Of a DNA stretch of 64,000 nt, positions 18,578-27,795 are shown piece by piece. The stretch's first letter is position 1, and each line of letters opens with the position of its first letter. The stretch spans positions 1 through 64,000 of the forward strand of contig CAYUKA010000004.1 in NCBI GenBank assembly GCA_964445195.1, read 5' to 3'. A program made the position numbers and the translations under genes. The notes under the pieces were generated by a model. That model ran no database searches, had not been told where the DNA came from, and saw only the letters and a program-made list of their open reading frames with translations. Source of the DNA: UM-FILTER-47-13 sp964445195. GTDB taxonomy: Bacteria > Pseudomonadota > Alphaproteobacteria > Micavibrionales > Micavibrionaceae.

Positions 18578-20875
18578 ATGACTGCACAAAGCGCTGGCGC
18601 TCCTGACACTGCACAAGGCGACAATGTAGCTGGCCGTTACTGCATTATCATTGCCGGTGAAAAAGAACCGGAAAAAGTCAGCGAGCGGGTGAATATCGGT
18701 TCCCTGTCCGGCAGTAAAAAGAAAAAAATCGAGAACCTGTGTAAAGTAAGCCTGACCGTCGATAACGATAAGGGCGAAATCACGATTTCGCCGGGCCGTA
18801 ACACGCAAAGAGACGGAATCTATCACCCGGAAATCGCTTACCAAATCCTCACCGACTTGCTTGCAAAAAAAGCATCGCATTCCGTCACGGAACGAGAGTT
18901 ACACCATTTTTTTGACGCCCATAAACCCAGGAACGCAAAACCGTCCCGACCTGACAGGCGGCGTCAAAAAGGCACGGCAAAACGTATAACAGCCCCAACA
19001 GCCTCCGCACCGGTCCCGGCGGAAACAATCCAGCCACGGGTTGTCACAATTCCGGCGCTGGTCCCGTTTTTGCGCCTTCTGGCTCATCACGACCGGGCAC
19101 GGGCGCTGGAAGTCTTCTCCAATGATCCCCGTATAGGAATCAAAATAGAGTTACATCGCAAGGACGATAACCCGAAAACGCCGCCAACAGGCTTGAAAGC
19201 CTATATGCCTGTCTACGCCGACGGCAGCAGCCGCGAAGACAAGTTGCAAATCGCACTCGCTGTTTTAAGCACCCTGTCACAAACGATTAAAAACACCAAT
19301 CAGAGTATTACCACCGAGATCATTGCCCAGACTCTGGACGCTGAACTGGATCGAAGAACAGCCGAACGCGAGGCCATAGCTGACGCCAGACGCCGGGCAG
19401 AGACGGCAGAAGCCGCGCTGCAAAGCGTGAAAAAAGAAAAGAAAACCGGTGAAGCCTATAAATTCAAACTACCGGTGAAAATCCTGAACGGGAAACCGGT
19501 TCAGGATTTTGCTGCATATATGGTTTCCGATAACCGCCGCACGGCGATGGTCCCGTTTCGCGAGCATGACGACCTGCCCTTTGAAATCCGGGTTATCGGC
19601 GACAAAAACCAGGAGTGCTATTTCGAGATTGTCTCGGACGAGCGTGACCGCCGTTTTGATGAAACCAGCCTGACCCTTGCCAAGTTCCTGCTCGCCAGGT
19701 TGCGCGAAGCCTGGCAGGACGGCCGCAATATCCGTAAGGCGTTTGTCGAGCAATTTCTTGAAGATACGCTGCACGATATCAAAACGCATCACACGCAGGA
19801 AACTCTCGGCGATAAACTGACTATCATCTTTGCCAATATGGCCGCACGGGAACGGATATCGCTGAGTTTCTCTACACCTGAAGAGCCGGAAACGCGTGCG
19901 GACGGACAAGCCGCACCAGAAGCGGACGAAAAGCCGTCCAGCCTCTCCCTCGCCACAGCCGTCTTTACCGAGGGGGGTGATTATCGCCCGCCGGTTCAAT
20001 TCGATCTGGCGCCGTGGGAAGAAGATGAAAAAGGGCCTTTCATTCGTCACGTGGACGAGCTGGGCAAGGAACAAAAGATCTATCCAACGCCAAATCAGCT
20101 GAAATATATCGCAGCACTGCGCAACAACGACGTCAGGTCGATCCTGTTGCACGGTGAAACCGGAACCGGCAAAACCTTCTGGGCGACGCGGGTCGCCCTG
20201 GAAATGTTGCAGCAGGGCGCCATCCGCACATTCTTTTACGAACGCGCCACAGCCACAGTCGGCCGGCGGCAATACAATCCCTACCGCAAGGGCGGGGATA
20301 CCAGCATGTTTTCCAACGTTCTGGAAGATGGCATCGCGACACATCTCGGACAGGGCGATATTGATAAAGGCGAGGATATTTTTAACAGCCTGTCACGTGT
20401 CGGCATGGTAAAACGCTATGACCAGATGTACCGCCGCGGCGATAACCTGGATAACGCGTTTCTGCTGCTTGACGAAGCGCAGGATAAGGACGATGAGGAA
20501 GTTTTCCACATCATCAGCCGTCCCAAAGACAACGGTAAGGTCGCGCTGATCGGCGATTACAAGCGCCAGAACGATCTGGGCGATATGTCCGGTTTTGCCC
20601 GCGAATTTGCGATCCACAGTAATCCTGAAGTCAACCGCGAAGTCACCAGACGCCTGAAAGCTATGGGCCGCGACCCGGCCGAAGGGTCGATCGTCACCAT
20701 GACCTTCGGGGTTGAAGATATCTCCCGCTCCAACTATACCGCCCGCCTCGTGATGGCGCATGACGTTTATGACGAGATGTTTGGCGAACGACAAAGGCCG
20801 AATTACGGCCGCCGCCGCGCCGCAGATTCCCCTCACCCGTCCGATCGCTATGACAACCCACCGGTCCGACCATAA
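18578..20875 (+). CDS. Divergent, N-terminally extended PhoH-like ATPase
   Basis: A 765-residue protein. The last third is a PhoH-type P-loop ATPase: Walker A HGETGTGKTFWA (about 525), NAFLLLDEAQDKDDEEV (Walker B, about 625), then KVALIGDYKRQNDLGDMSGF, matching the order in canonical PhoH. The usual PhoH segment SRPAVEAGERLGFLPG is replaced by FFYERATATVGRRQYNPYRKGG. The first 500 residues resemble nothing I know: a small N-terminal domain, a basic proline-rich linker (about 115–165), a helical segment with coiled coil (AIADARRRAETAEAALQS), and an alpha/beta region. It lies between miaB and canonical phoH in the same direction, 72 bp before phoH. An RNA-linked ATPase or helicase role is likely; the specific function is unknown. 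Confidence 0.7.
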   Translation: MTAQSAGAPDTAQGDNVAGRYCIIIAGEKEPEKVSERVNIGSLSGSKKKKIENLCKVSLTVDNDKGEITISPGRNTQRDGIYHPEIAYQILTDLLAKKASHSVTERELHHFFDAHKPRNAKPSRPDRRRQKGTAKRITAPTASAPVPAETIQPRVVTIPALVPFLRLLAHHDRARALEVFSNDPRIGIKIELHRKDDNPKTPPTGLKAYMPVYADGSSREDKLQIALAVLSTLSQTIKNTNQSITTEIIAQTLDAELDRRTAEREAIADARRRAETAEAALQSVKKEKKTGEAYKFKLPVKILNGKPVQDFAAYMVSDNRRTAMVPFREHDDLPFEIRVIGDKNQECYFEIVSDERDRRFDETSLTLAKFLLARLREAWQDGRNIRKAFVEQFLEDTLHDIKTHHTQETLGDKLTIIFANMAARERISLSFSTPEEPETRADGQAAPEADEKPSSLSLATAVFTEGGDYRPPVQFDLAPWEEDEKGPFIRHVDELGKEQKIYPTPNQLKYIAALRNNDVRSILLHGETGTGKTFWATRVALEMLQQGAIRTFFYERATATVGRRQYNPYRKGGDTSMFSNVLEDGIATHLGQGDIDKGEDIFNSLSRVGMVKRYDQMYRRGDNLDNAFLLLDEAQDKDDEEVFHIISRPKDNGKVALIGDYKRQNDLGDMSGFAREFAIHSNPEVNREVTRRLKAMGRDPAEGSIVTMTFGVEDISRSNYTARLVMAHDVYDEMFGERQRPNYGRRRAADSPHPSDRYDNPPVRP

Positions 20876-20947
20876 TACCATAATACTCACGGATTGATTG
20901 CCTCAGGCCCGGAAATTTGAGATAATAGAAGGACTTGCAAAAAGAGG

Positions 20948-21937
20948 TTGGTTATAGGCAAATCATTGCAAAATCAGAGTCTTACTTTTGAAGACAACAG
21001 TCTGGCGGCTGTTCTGTACGGGCAACAAAACGCCCACCTTCAGGCTATCGAAAAAGCACTCGATGTCGAAATTATCAACCGCGGCAACGAAGTCACCATT
21101 AATGGCGCCCAGGCTGACAAGGCGCGGCAAATCCTTGATGCCCTGTGGGCAAAGCTTCAGCAAGGGCAGGATGTAGACCTGCATACGGTTGAGTCGGCGA
21201 TCCGTTTCCTTGAAGAGCAGACCGAAGTTCAGAACGGTAACGGCAAACCGCTCAAAAGCTTTAGCGAAACACAAATACAGATCACGACGCGCAAGAAGCA
21301 AATCCAGCCGCGCAGCCCGCTTCAGGCCGCCTATATCCAGGCGATGACGGAGCAAAAGCTCGTCTTCGGTCTTGGTCCCGCAGGTACCGGAAAAACATAT
21401 CTCGCCGTGGCGATGGCCGTTTCGATGCTCGACGACGGTAAAGTCGAACGCATTGTCCTCAGCCGTCCGGCTGTCGAAGCCGGTGAACGCCTTGGCTTCC
21501 TGCCCGGCGAGATGAAAGAAAAGATGGATCCTTACATGCGCCCGCTCTACGATGCGCTGCATGACACGATGGCCGCCGACAAGATCATGAAAAAGCTGGC
21601 CAGCGAGGAGATTGAGGTCGCTCCCCTCGCCTTCATGCGCGGCCGCACGCTGAACAACGCGTTTATTATCCTGGATGAAGCGCAGAACAGCACCCCTATG
21701 CAAATGCTTATGTTCCTGACGCGAATGGGCGAAAACTCCCGCATGGTCATTACCGGTGACGCCAGCCAGACCGACCTGCCCGGCGGTACGCCCTCCGGCT
21801 TGACCGAGGCGACCGATATCCTGGCGCCGATCGATGACATCGGGTTTATCCAGTTCACAGCCAGGGATGTCGTGCGCGACAAGCTGGTGGCCAAAATTGT
21901 AGAGGCTTATGATGCACGCCGCAAACGCACGGACTGA
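20948..21937 (+). CDS. phoH: PhoH family ATPase (YbeZ type)
   Basis: A 329-residue canonical PhoH. A KH-like N-terminal domain (AIEKALDVEIINRGNEVTING) precedes the ATPase: VFGLGPAGTGKTYLAVAMAV (Walker A, about 144), IVLSRPAVEAGERLGFLPG, PLAFMRGRTLNNAFIILDEAQN (Walker B, about 240) and MVITGDASQTDLP. Relatives of this protein act with YbeY in ribosome and RNA quality control, and ybeY follows directly here. There is no in-frame ATG near the start. TTG at 20948 is used, with AGAGG directly before it; TTG 20966 is an alternative with better spacing. The N-terminus is therefore uncertain by a few residues. Confidence 0.93.
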   Translation: MVIGKSLQNQSLTFEDNSLAAVLYGQQNAHLQAIEKALDVEIINRGNEVTINGAQADKARQILDALWAKLQQGQDVDLHTVESAIRFLEEQTEVQNGNGKPLKSFSETQIQITTRKKQIQPRSPLQAAYIQAMTEQKLVFGLGPAGTGKTYLAVAMAVSMLDDGKVERIVLSRPAVEAGERLGFLPGEMKEKMDPYMRPLYDALHDTMAADKIMKKLASEEIEVAPLAFMRGRTLNNAFIILDEAQNSTPMQMLMFLTRMGENSRMVITGDASQTDLPGGTPSGLTEATDILAPIDDIGFIQFTARDVVRDKLVAKIVEAYDARRKRTD

Positions 21938-21941
21938 TATA

Positions 21942-22439
21942 ATGCCAGAGTTCGCGATCGATATAGATCAACGCAGCCCGCTCTGGACCGCCGCCGGTTT
22001 CGATATTGAAAAGACGGTTTATAATGCCGCGGCCAAAGCCCTCGAATTTGCCGGCTTTGATCATCCTGCCGCGGAAATCAGTATCGTACTGACTGACGAT
22101 GACTTTATCCGTACCCTGAACCGTGATTACCGCGGTAAGGACAAGGCGACGAATGTCCTTTCATTTCCGCAGCTTGATGGTAACGGCCCGGCCCTTCCGG
22201 GACCTGTCACGTTGGGCGATATCGTAATTGCCTTCGAGACAGTGCGGACAGAGGCAGAAGACAGTGGAAAAGGCTTACACGACCATTTTGTACATATGAT
22301 CGTGCATGGCACGCTGCACCTGCTCGGCCACGATCATGAGCAGGATGACGAAGCGGCCGTCATGGAAGCACTGGAAATTGAAATTTTGCTGGCGCTCGGG
22401 GTTGAAAACCCTTATACCGGCACAAATTTTATGGCATAG
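21942..22439 (+). CDS. ybeY: YbeY endoribonuclease / rRNA maturation factor
   Basis: A 165-residue zinc-dependent endoribonuclease needed for 16S rRNA 3'-end maturation and 70S quality control. The metal site is HMIVHGTLHLLGHDHEQDDEA (the H-x3-H-x5-H pattern). The central RDYRGKDKATNVLSFP is also diagnostic. ATG 21942, four bases after the phoH stop, is preferred because it gives the usual YbeY N-terminus (PEFAIDIDQRSPLW); ATG 21909 would overlap phoH by 29 bp. Coupling to phoH is typical. Confidence 0.95.
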   Translation: MPEFAIDIDQRSPLWTAAGFDIEKTVYNAAAKALEFAGFDHPAAEISIVLTDDDFIRTLNRDYRGKDKATNVLSFPQLDGNGPALPGPVTLGDIVIAFETVRTEAEDSGKGLHDHFVHMIVHGTLHLLGHDHEQDDEAAVMEALEIEILLALGVENPYTGTNFMA

Positions 22440-22452
22440 TTAAAAGATAGAT

Positions 22453-23442
22453 ATGTTTAAAATGACCGATACGCAGAACAACAACCAAGACGATAGCGAA
22501 GACCCTCCGAGTACCGCCGCCGGCATTCCGGCGCTGCAGGACAGGAATTCCCAGGTAACGAAGCCTAACGGTATACATGGCGCCAACGGCAATGTCGGCG
22601 GCATTTTCCATTGGATCAAAACCGCCGTCAGGGGCAAAAGCGATACGACCCTGCGCGAAGCGATTGAGGAATATATTGAAGAAGCTGAAAACGGCAGCGA
22701 GGATAACACCTCGTCTGTTTCCGAACATGAACGAACGCTGATCTCGAATATCCTCAAGCTGCGCGATCATACGGTTCTGGACGCGATGATTCCGCGTGCC
22801 GACATTATTGCGATTGACGTGAATGCGACACAGGACGAACTCTTGTCACTGTTGTCAGAACGTCAACACAGCCGCTTCCCGGTTTATCGCGAAACGCTCG
22901 ACGAGATTGTCGGCACAATTCATATCAAGGATATTTTGGGTTGTCTGGCCGATAACCGAGTTATTGAAATCGAAGACCTGGTGCGCGACGTTCCCATCGT
23001 CTCGCCCTCAATGCAGGTTCTTGACCTGTTGCTCATGATGAAACAGATGCGCAAGCATATGGCCCTGGTGGTTGATGAATTTGGCGGCATTGACGGGCTG
23101 GTGACGATTAACGACGTCATCGAATCGATCGTCGGTGAAATCGAGGATGAGTATGATCAGGACGATGATCCCCAGCTTGCCGAAAATACCGACGGCTCCG
23201 TCCTTGCCGACGCCCGCTATGATATAGAGGAATTTGAAGAGCGTTTTGGTGAAATGCTAAGCGAAGAAGAGCGCGAAGATATTGACACTCTCGGCGGTCT
23301 GGTCTTCAGCCTTGCCGGCCGTGTCCCGGCCCGCGGCGAAATCCTGACCCACTCCAGCGGTATGATCTTCGAGGTCGTTGATGCCGATCCGCGCCGCGTA
23401 AACCGGCTTAAAATTAAAAATATCCCCTTGCCCGCTGCGTAA
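22453..23442 (+). CDS. CorC/HlyC family CBS-domain protein (TlyC-like)
   Basis: A 329-residue protein of the hemolysin C/CorC group without the DUF21 membrane domain. A disordered N-terminus (about 1–70) is followed by a CBS pair (TVLDAMIPRADIIAIDV..FPVYRETLDEIVGTIHIKDIL and VPIVSPSMQVLDLLLMMKQ..HMALVVDEFGGIDGLVT). The C-terminal CorC_HlyC transporter-associated domain is DARYDIEEFEERFG..DTLGGLVFSLAGRVPARGE. Relatives influence Mg2+/Co2+ efflux or membrane-protein regulation. It sits between ybeY and lnt, its usual place in Proteobacteria, 13 bp after ybeY. Confidence 0.92.
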   Translation: MFKMTDTQNNNQDDSEDPPSTAAGIPALQDRNSQVTKPNGIHGANGNVGGIFHWIKTAVRGKSDTTLREAIEEYIEEAENGSEDNTSSVSEHERTLISNILKLRDHTVLDAMIPRADIIAIDVNATQDELLSLLSERQHSRFPVYRETLDEIVGTIHIKDILGCLADNRVIEIEDLVRDVPIVSPSMQVLDLLLMMKQMRKHMALVVDEFGGIDGLVTINDVIESIVGEIEDEYDQDDDPQLAENTDGSVLADARYDIEEFEERFGEMLSEEEREDIDTLGGLVFSLAGRVPARGEILTHSSGMIFEVVDADPRRVNRLKIKNIPLPAA

Positions 23443-23462
23443 CAATGTACTAAGTCGCACGA

Positions 23463-25058
23463 ATGTCTTTTGAACGCATTCGTGAAATGATGCGCGATGT
23501 TCCTTCATGGCCGGCCGCTGTGAAGGTATTTTTATCTTTTCTCGCGGGCGCCTGCATGGTTCTGGCCCTGCCGCCCTATAATTGGTGGCCCTGCTTCTTT
23601 CTGGGCATGTCACTTTTCTATATTGTGGTAGCGCACAGCACCTCAGGCAAGACCGCCTTCGCATATGGCTGGTGTTTCGGCTTCGGCTATTTTGTCTGCG
23701 GTATCGGCTGGATTGCCAACGCCCTGCTGGTTGACGGCAACGATTACGCCTGGGCCTGGCCGCTGGCCGCCGCGGGCCTGCCGGCCCTGCTCGCGCTCTT
23801 CACCGCCACGGCAAGCCTGCTTGCTGTAAAATACAGCGATCTGAAAACCCTCTCCGGCTTTGCACTGTTTCTCGCCGCCATCATGATCAGTGAATATCTG
23901 CGCGGTCATATACTGACCGGTTTTCCATGGAACCTTTACGGCTATATCTGGGCGGAAACACTACCGCTGGCGCAACTAACCTCACTCGCCGGCATATACG
24001 GCTTGTCACTATTGACGCTGGCCGGGGGGGCCATTGCCGGTTTTATAGTTATCTGGAGGCACGGCCTGCCCGCCAAAGGCAGCCTGCTCGGCGCCCTCCT
24101 GTTTCTTTACGGTATTACCTATTTTTGGGGCCACAACCGCCTGCAGGCACACCCAACGGAAATACGGAACGATCTGACGATCCGGCTGGTCCAGCCGAAT
24201 ATCGCGCAGGAAGATAAATGGAATCCGGACAAACTGATGGCCAACCTTGGCAAATTACTGGAATTGTCCACCGCCAATGACATCAACAACCTGATGCCAA
24301 CGCTGATTGTCTGGCCCGAAACCGCCCTGACACCGCGCCTGTTGCAGGACGAAATCGCCGCCACGGCCATCAAGGACATGATGCGCAGCTACAGCCAACC
24401 TGTCTTTCTGGCCAGCGGGTTGTTACGCTCAGAACACCGGCAAGAGGAAAACCGACGTCTTTACTATAACAGCCTGGCGCTGTTTGACCGCCGGTTGCAG
24501 CCCGTTGGCATGTTTGATAAAGCGCACCTTGTACCGTTCGGCGAGTATATGCCGCTGCAGGACTGGATACCGCTAAGGCCCGTTGCACAATATACGGGAT
24601 TCGAATCGGGGCATGGTCCGGCAACGCTCAGCATACCTATACAGACCGCACCGACATTCAGCCCGCTGATTTGTTATGAAGTTATCTTCTCCGGCGCCCT
24701 GACACCAAGAGACGACCGCCCGGAATTTATCGTCAATGTCACGAACGATGGCTGGTACGGTGATAGCGCCGGGCCGCCCCAGCATTTTGCCAAGACCCGG
24801 TTCCGCGCCATCGAGGAAGGTCTTCCCGTAGTGCGATCGGCAAACACCGGTATTTCCGGCGTTATCGACCCGCTGGGCCGCATAATTTACCAGCAGCCTC
24901 TTCTGACAGCGGCAGGATATAACATCATTTTGCCAAACAGGCTGGACAATGCACCTCTCAATATCCATCTTAAGGATAGGGCTTTTTATATCATTCTGGC
25001 TATATTGTGCCTGCTGTCGTTTCTATTGCAAATAAAGCGTCAGGCCCATGGCCCCTGA
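23463..25058 (+). CDS. lnt: Apolipoprotein N-acyltransferase Lnt
   Basis: A 531-residue inner-membrane enzyme that adds the third acyl chain to lipoproteins in the periplasm. About six to eight membrane helices (to about residue 220) include YLRGHILTGFPWNLYGY. The periplasmic nitrilase-like domain has the triad Glu in LIVWPETALTP, Lys in MFDKAHLVPFGEYMP and Cys in SPLICYEVIFSG. A last hydrophobic segment (AFYIILAILCLLSFLLQI) closes the protein. It begins 20 bp after corC and is probably co-transcribed with it. Confidence 0.96.
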   Translation: MSFERIREMMRDVPSWPAAVKVFLSFLAGACMVLALPPYNWWPCFFLGMSLFYIVVAHSTSGKTAFAYGWCFGFGYFVCGIGWIANALLVDGNDYAWAWPLAAAGLPALLALFTATASLLAVKYSDLKTLSGFALFLAAIMISEYLRGHILTGFPWNLYGYIWAETLPLAQLTSLAGIYGLSLLTLAGGAIAGFIVIWRHGLPAKGSLLGALLFLYGITYFWGHNRLQAHPTEIRNDLTIRLVQPNIAQEDKWNPDKLMANLGKLLELSTANDINNLMPTLIVWPETALTPRLLQDEIAATAIKDMMRSYSQPVFLASGLLRSEHRQEENRRLYYNSLALFDRRLQPVGMFDKAHLVPFGEYMPLQDWIPLRPVAQYTGFESGHGPATLSIPIQTAPTFSPLICYEVIFSGALTPRDDRPEFIVNVTNDGWYGDSAGPPQHFAKTRFRAIEEGLPVVRSANTGISGVIDPLGRIIYQQPLLTAAGYNIILPNRLDNAPLNIHLKDRAFYIILAILCLLSFLLQIKRQAHGP

Positions 25059-25230
25059 GCAACCATGATGGTCGTCAGAGACAGGACAAAAAAGACTTGC
25101 TTCACTCTAAACGATCATGCTCTTGTTGATGCAACTATGCTGTGAAAGCATATGGTCTTTTAATTAAAAGGATTTTCAGCGTTTGTTTTCAAAATGCTTG
25201 AAACCCTTCAAGAATAAAAACGTGAATACA

Positions 25231-25665
25231 ATGAACCAAACAACGAAAAAACGATCACCTAATCCTGTAGACGTTCATGTCGGTGAACGCCTGCGCTCCC
25301 GCCGCGTCTTGCTGGGCATAAGCCAGGAAAAACTGGCCGATGCCGTTGGTATCACCTTTCAACAGGTCCAAAAATACGAACGTGGAGCAAACCGGGTCAG
25401 CGCCAGCCGCCTATGGCAATTCAGCAAGATCCTCGACGCACCGATATCCTATTTCTTTGATAGTTTCTCAGAACCGAAAAACCCGGTTACTGTCGGTCTT
25501 TCTGATAACCTGCAGGAAGGCTTTGCGCACGATGCCAACGTCATGGAACAAAAGGAAACGATCGATCTTATTCGTGAGTACTATTCTATCCCCGACCCTA
25601 AGCTGCGCCGCGATCTGTTCAAGATGATCAAGACAATGGCGGCGAATATGAGGGACGAGGGCTAG
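25231..25665 (+). CDS. XRE-family transcriptional regulator
   Basis: A 144-residue cytoplasmic DNA-binding protein. The helix-turn-helix is GERLRSRRVLLGISQEKLADAVGITFQQVQKYERGANRVSASRL (about 15–60). The C-terminal half is helical (ETIDLIREYYSIPDPKLRRDLFKMIKTMA). Genes of exactly this type commonly sit between lnt and metK in Alphaproteobacteria, but their targets are poorly known. ATG 25231 is used; an in-frame TTG at 25183 behind AAAAGGA could add 16 residues. The 170 bp before it holds no recognisable terminator, only a loose TTGATG/GCATAT promoter-like pair. Confidence 0.88.
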   Translation: MNQTTKKRSPNPVDVHVGERLRSRRVLLGISQEKLADAVGITFQQVQKYERGANRVSASRLWQFSKILDAPISYFFDSFSEPKNPVTVGLSDNLQEGFAHDANVMEQKETIDLIREYYSIPDPKLRRDLFKMIKTMAANMRDEG

Positions 25666-25771
25666 ACCTCAAGCCGCAACATACACGGATCTGTCTCCGG
25701 TCTTGCGCCACGCTTGAATTATGTTAGGATTCGTAGAGTTTAATAAATTTTCTCTTACGGATAGCAGGCCC

Positions 25772-26998
25772 ATGAAAACCATGACAAAAGAACAACCCGT
25801 ATATGATGTAACTGCCTCAGAAGACAGCGCGACGTTAAAAGATTTCGTTTTCACCAGCGAGTCGGTATCTGAAGGTCACCCTGACAAAATCTGCGACCAG
25901 GTTTCGGACGCGATTCTGGATCACTATATGACCGCCGACCCCGACTGCCGCACGGCAATCGAATGTGTAACGACAACCAACTATCTGGGTATTTTCGGTG
26001 AAGCGCGCGGTCCGGACAGCATCAGCCCCGATGATATCGAGCAGATCTCCCGCCAGCAAATCCGCGATATCGGTTATGAGCAAGACGATTTCCATTGGCA
26101 GAAGATCGAAGTTGAAAACCGGGTGCATAAACAGTCCGCTGATATTGCCGTGGGTGTTGATAGCGGCGAGAACAAGGACGAAGGGGCCGGTGACCAGGGA
26201 ATCATGTTCGGCTTTGCCTGCCGTGAGACCAAGGCGTTAATGCCAGCTCCTATTCATTTCTCACACGAAATTCTGCGCTCACTGGCCGAAGCCCGCCATT
26301 CAGGCGCATTGGCAAAACTCGGTCCCGATGCCAAATCGCAGGTTTCGCTTGAATATCGCGACGGCCGCCCGGTGCGGGCCACTTCGGTTGTCGTCTCGAC
26401 CCAGCATGATGACAGCGTGTCGCAGGACGAAGTGCGCGAGATGGTGCGCCCGCATGTGCTGGATGTCCTGCCCGAAGGCTGGATGTGCCCGGAGGAAGAA
26501 TTCTACGTCAACCCAACCGGCCGTTTTGTCATCGGTGGACCGGTTAGTGATGCCGGCCTGACAGGACGCAAAATCATTGTTGATACTTATGGCGGCGCCT
26601 GCCCTCACGGCGGCGGCGCTTTCTCAGGCAAAGACCCGACAAAGGTTGACCGCAGCGCTGCTTATGCTGCACGCTATGTCGCCAAGAACCTCGTTGCTGC
26701 GGACTATGCCGAGAAATGCACGATCCAGCTGTCCTATGCGATCGGCATCAGCAAGCCGCTGTCAGTCTACGTCAACACGTACGGTACCGGGACAGTGCCA
26801 GAGGCCGTTCTTGTTGACGCGATCGGTAGAGTCATCGACCTCAGCCCGCGCGGCATTCAGGATCATCTGAAACTCCGCCGTCCGATTTATGCCCGAACCG
26901 CCAAATACGGCCATTTCGGTCGTGAGCCGGACGCCGATGGCGGCTTTAGCTGGGAAAAGCTTGACCTCGTCGACGCGCTGCGCAAAGAGATTGGCTAA
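25772..26998 (+). CDS. metK: S-adenosylmethionine synthetase
   Basis: A 408-residue enzyme making SAM from methionine and ATP. Signatures are VSEGHPDKICDQVSDAILD (ATP/metal site), GAGDQGIMFGFACRET (hexapeptide motif), GRFVIGGPVSDAGLTGRKIIVDTYGG and GGGAFSGKDPTKVDRSAAY. ATG 25772 is used; an earlier in-frame start at 25721 would add a non-homologous leader. I looked for a SAM-responsive riboswitch in the 106-bp leader and could not identify a known class. SAM feeds MiaB and TrmB in the same cluster. Confidence 0.97.
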   Translation: MKTMTKEQPVYDVTASEDSATLKDFVFTSESVSEGHPDKICDQVSDAILDHYMTADPDCRTAIECVTTTNYLGIFGEARGPDSISPDDIEQISRQQIRDIGYEQDDFHWQKIEVENRVHKQSADIAVGVDSGENKDEGAGDQGIMFGFACRETKALMPAPIHFSHEILRSLAEARHSGALAKLGPDAKSQVSLEYRDGRPVRATSVVVSTQHDDSVSQDEVREMVRPHVLDVLPEGWMCPEEEFYVNPTGRFVIGGPVSDAGLTGRKIIVDTYGGACPHGGGAFSGKDPTKVDRSAAYAARYVAKNLVAADYAEKCTIQLSYAIGISKPLSVYVNTYGTGTVPEAVLVDAIGRVIDLSPRGIQDHLKLRRPIYARTAKYGHFGREPDADGGFSWEKLDLVDALRKEIG

Positions 26999-27695
26999 GA
27001 CAACCGATAGTCCCCGTAAGCGTGTCTACGGCCGTCGCAGCGGCAGGCCGCTCAATAAAGAACGCAAGACTGCGCTCGATCACCTGCTGCCGCAACTCGG
27101 GATACCGGCGGATCGCCTCACCGAACAGGGCGATCTGTGCCCTTCAACGCTCTTTACAAACACGCCTTCAGATATCTGGCTGGAGATCGGTTTCGGCAGC
27201 GGCGAACATCTCACAGCTTTAATGGATCGGCATCCGGACCGGGCCTATATCGGCGTCGAACCGTTTATCAACGGCATGGCCGCGTTCCTGAAAGATATCA
27301 AGGACAAGCCGCATGAGAATGTTCGCGTACTGATGGACGACGCGATTCTGGTCGCCCGCTCACTGAAGCCTGAGAGTCTGGGCGGCATTTACATCCTCAA
27401 CCCCGATCCGTGGCACAAAAAACGCCACCACAAGCGCCGTATGGTCAGCCGTACGAATCTCGACCAGTTCGCGCGTATTCTCAGGCCCGGCGGGCGGCTG
27501 ATCATGTCAACTGACGTGCCGGATCTTGCCGAGTGGATGATCACAGAAACGGTCAGCCATCCGGCTTTTACGTGGACAGCCAGTAAAGCCGATGACTGGC
27601 GTACGCCGCCACCCGGCTGGATCACGACACGCTATGAGCAAAAAGGCGCCAGAGGCGCAGATAAAATGGTTTATCTGCTCTTTGAGCGTACTTGA
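26991..27695 (+). CDS. trmB: tRNA (guanine-N7-)-methyltransferase TrmB
   Basis: A 234-residue SAM-dependent enzyme forming m7G46 in tRNA. The SAM site is WLEIGFGSGEHL, followed by YIGVEPFINGMAAFLKDI. The family motif is IYILNPDPWHKKRHHKRRMVS, with NPDPW in place of the more common FPDPW. A basic N-terminus (PRKRVYGRRSGRPLN) is typical of the alphaproteobacterial form. The start is TTG at 26991, which overlaps the metK stop by 8 bp and follows AAGAGA; no ATG is available nearby. Confidence 0.94.
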   Translation: MAKTTDSPRKRVYGRRSGRPLNKERKTALDHLLPQLGIPADRLTEQGDLCPSTLFTNTPSDIWLEIGFGSGEHLTALMDRHPDRAYIGVEPFINGMAAFLKDIKDKPHENVRVLMDDAILVARSLKPESLGGIYILNPDPWHKKRHHKRRMVSRTNLDQFARILRPGGRLIMSTDVPDLAEWMITETVSHPAFTWTASKADDWRTPPPGWITTRYEQKGARGADKMVYLLFERT

Positions 27696-27711
27696 ACGTA
27701 CAAAATAATCC

Positions 27712-27740
27712 TTGCGTTTTTGCGCTGCGGTACTTATATT
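27712..27740 (+). promoter_or_regulatory. Sigma-70-type promoter of the rimP–nusA–infB operon
   Basis: TTGCGT at 27712–27717 and TATATT at 27735–27740 are separated by exactly 17 bp. Transcription would begin near 27747, about 83 bp before rimP and just ahead of an intrinsic terminator. No better promoter lies between trmB and rimP. Confidence 0.55.
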
Positions 27741-27765
27741 GCCTGCAAAACCCGGAATTGATAAG

Positions 27766-27795
27766 GGTGGGTCCGCAGAACGGCCCGCCTTTTTT
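27766..27795 (+). terminator. Intrinsic terminator/attenuator in the rimP leader
   Basis: An 8-bp stem (GGTGGGTC with GGCCCGCC, two G·U pairs) closes a loop of about 8 nt and is followed by six T. It begins about 20 bp after the predicted start of the rimP transcript and 35 bp before the rimP start codon. It can end trmB readthrough, but its place downstream of a good promoter means rimP transcripts must pass it. That is the geometry of an attenuator, and NusA, encoded in this operon, modulates such terminators. Confidence 0.75.

Noticed and set aside
25666..25771. A SAM riboswitch before metK
   Set aside because: I could not match the leader to the conserved cores of SAM-II, SAM-V or SAM/SAH motifs.
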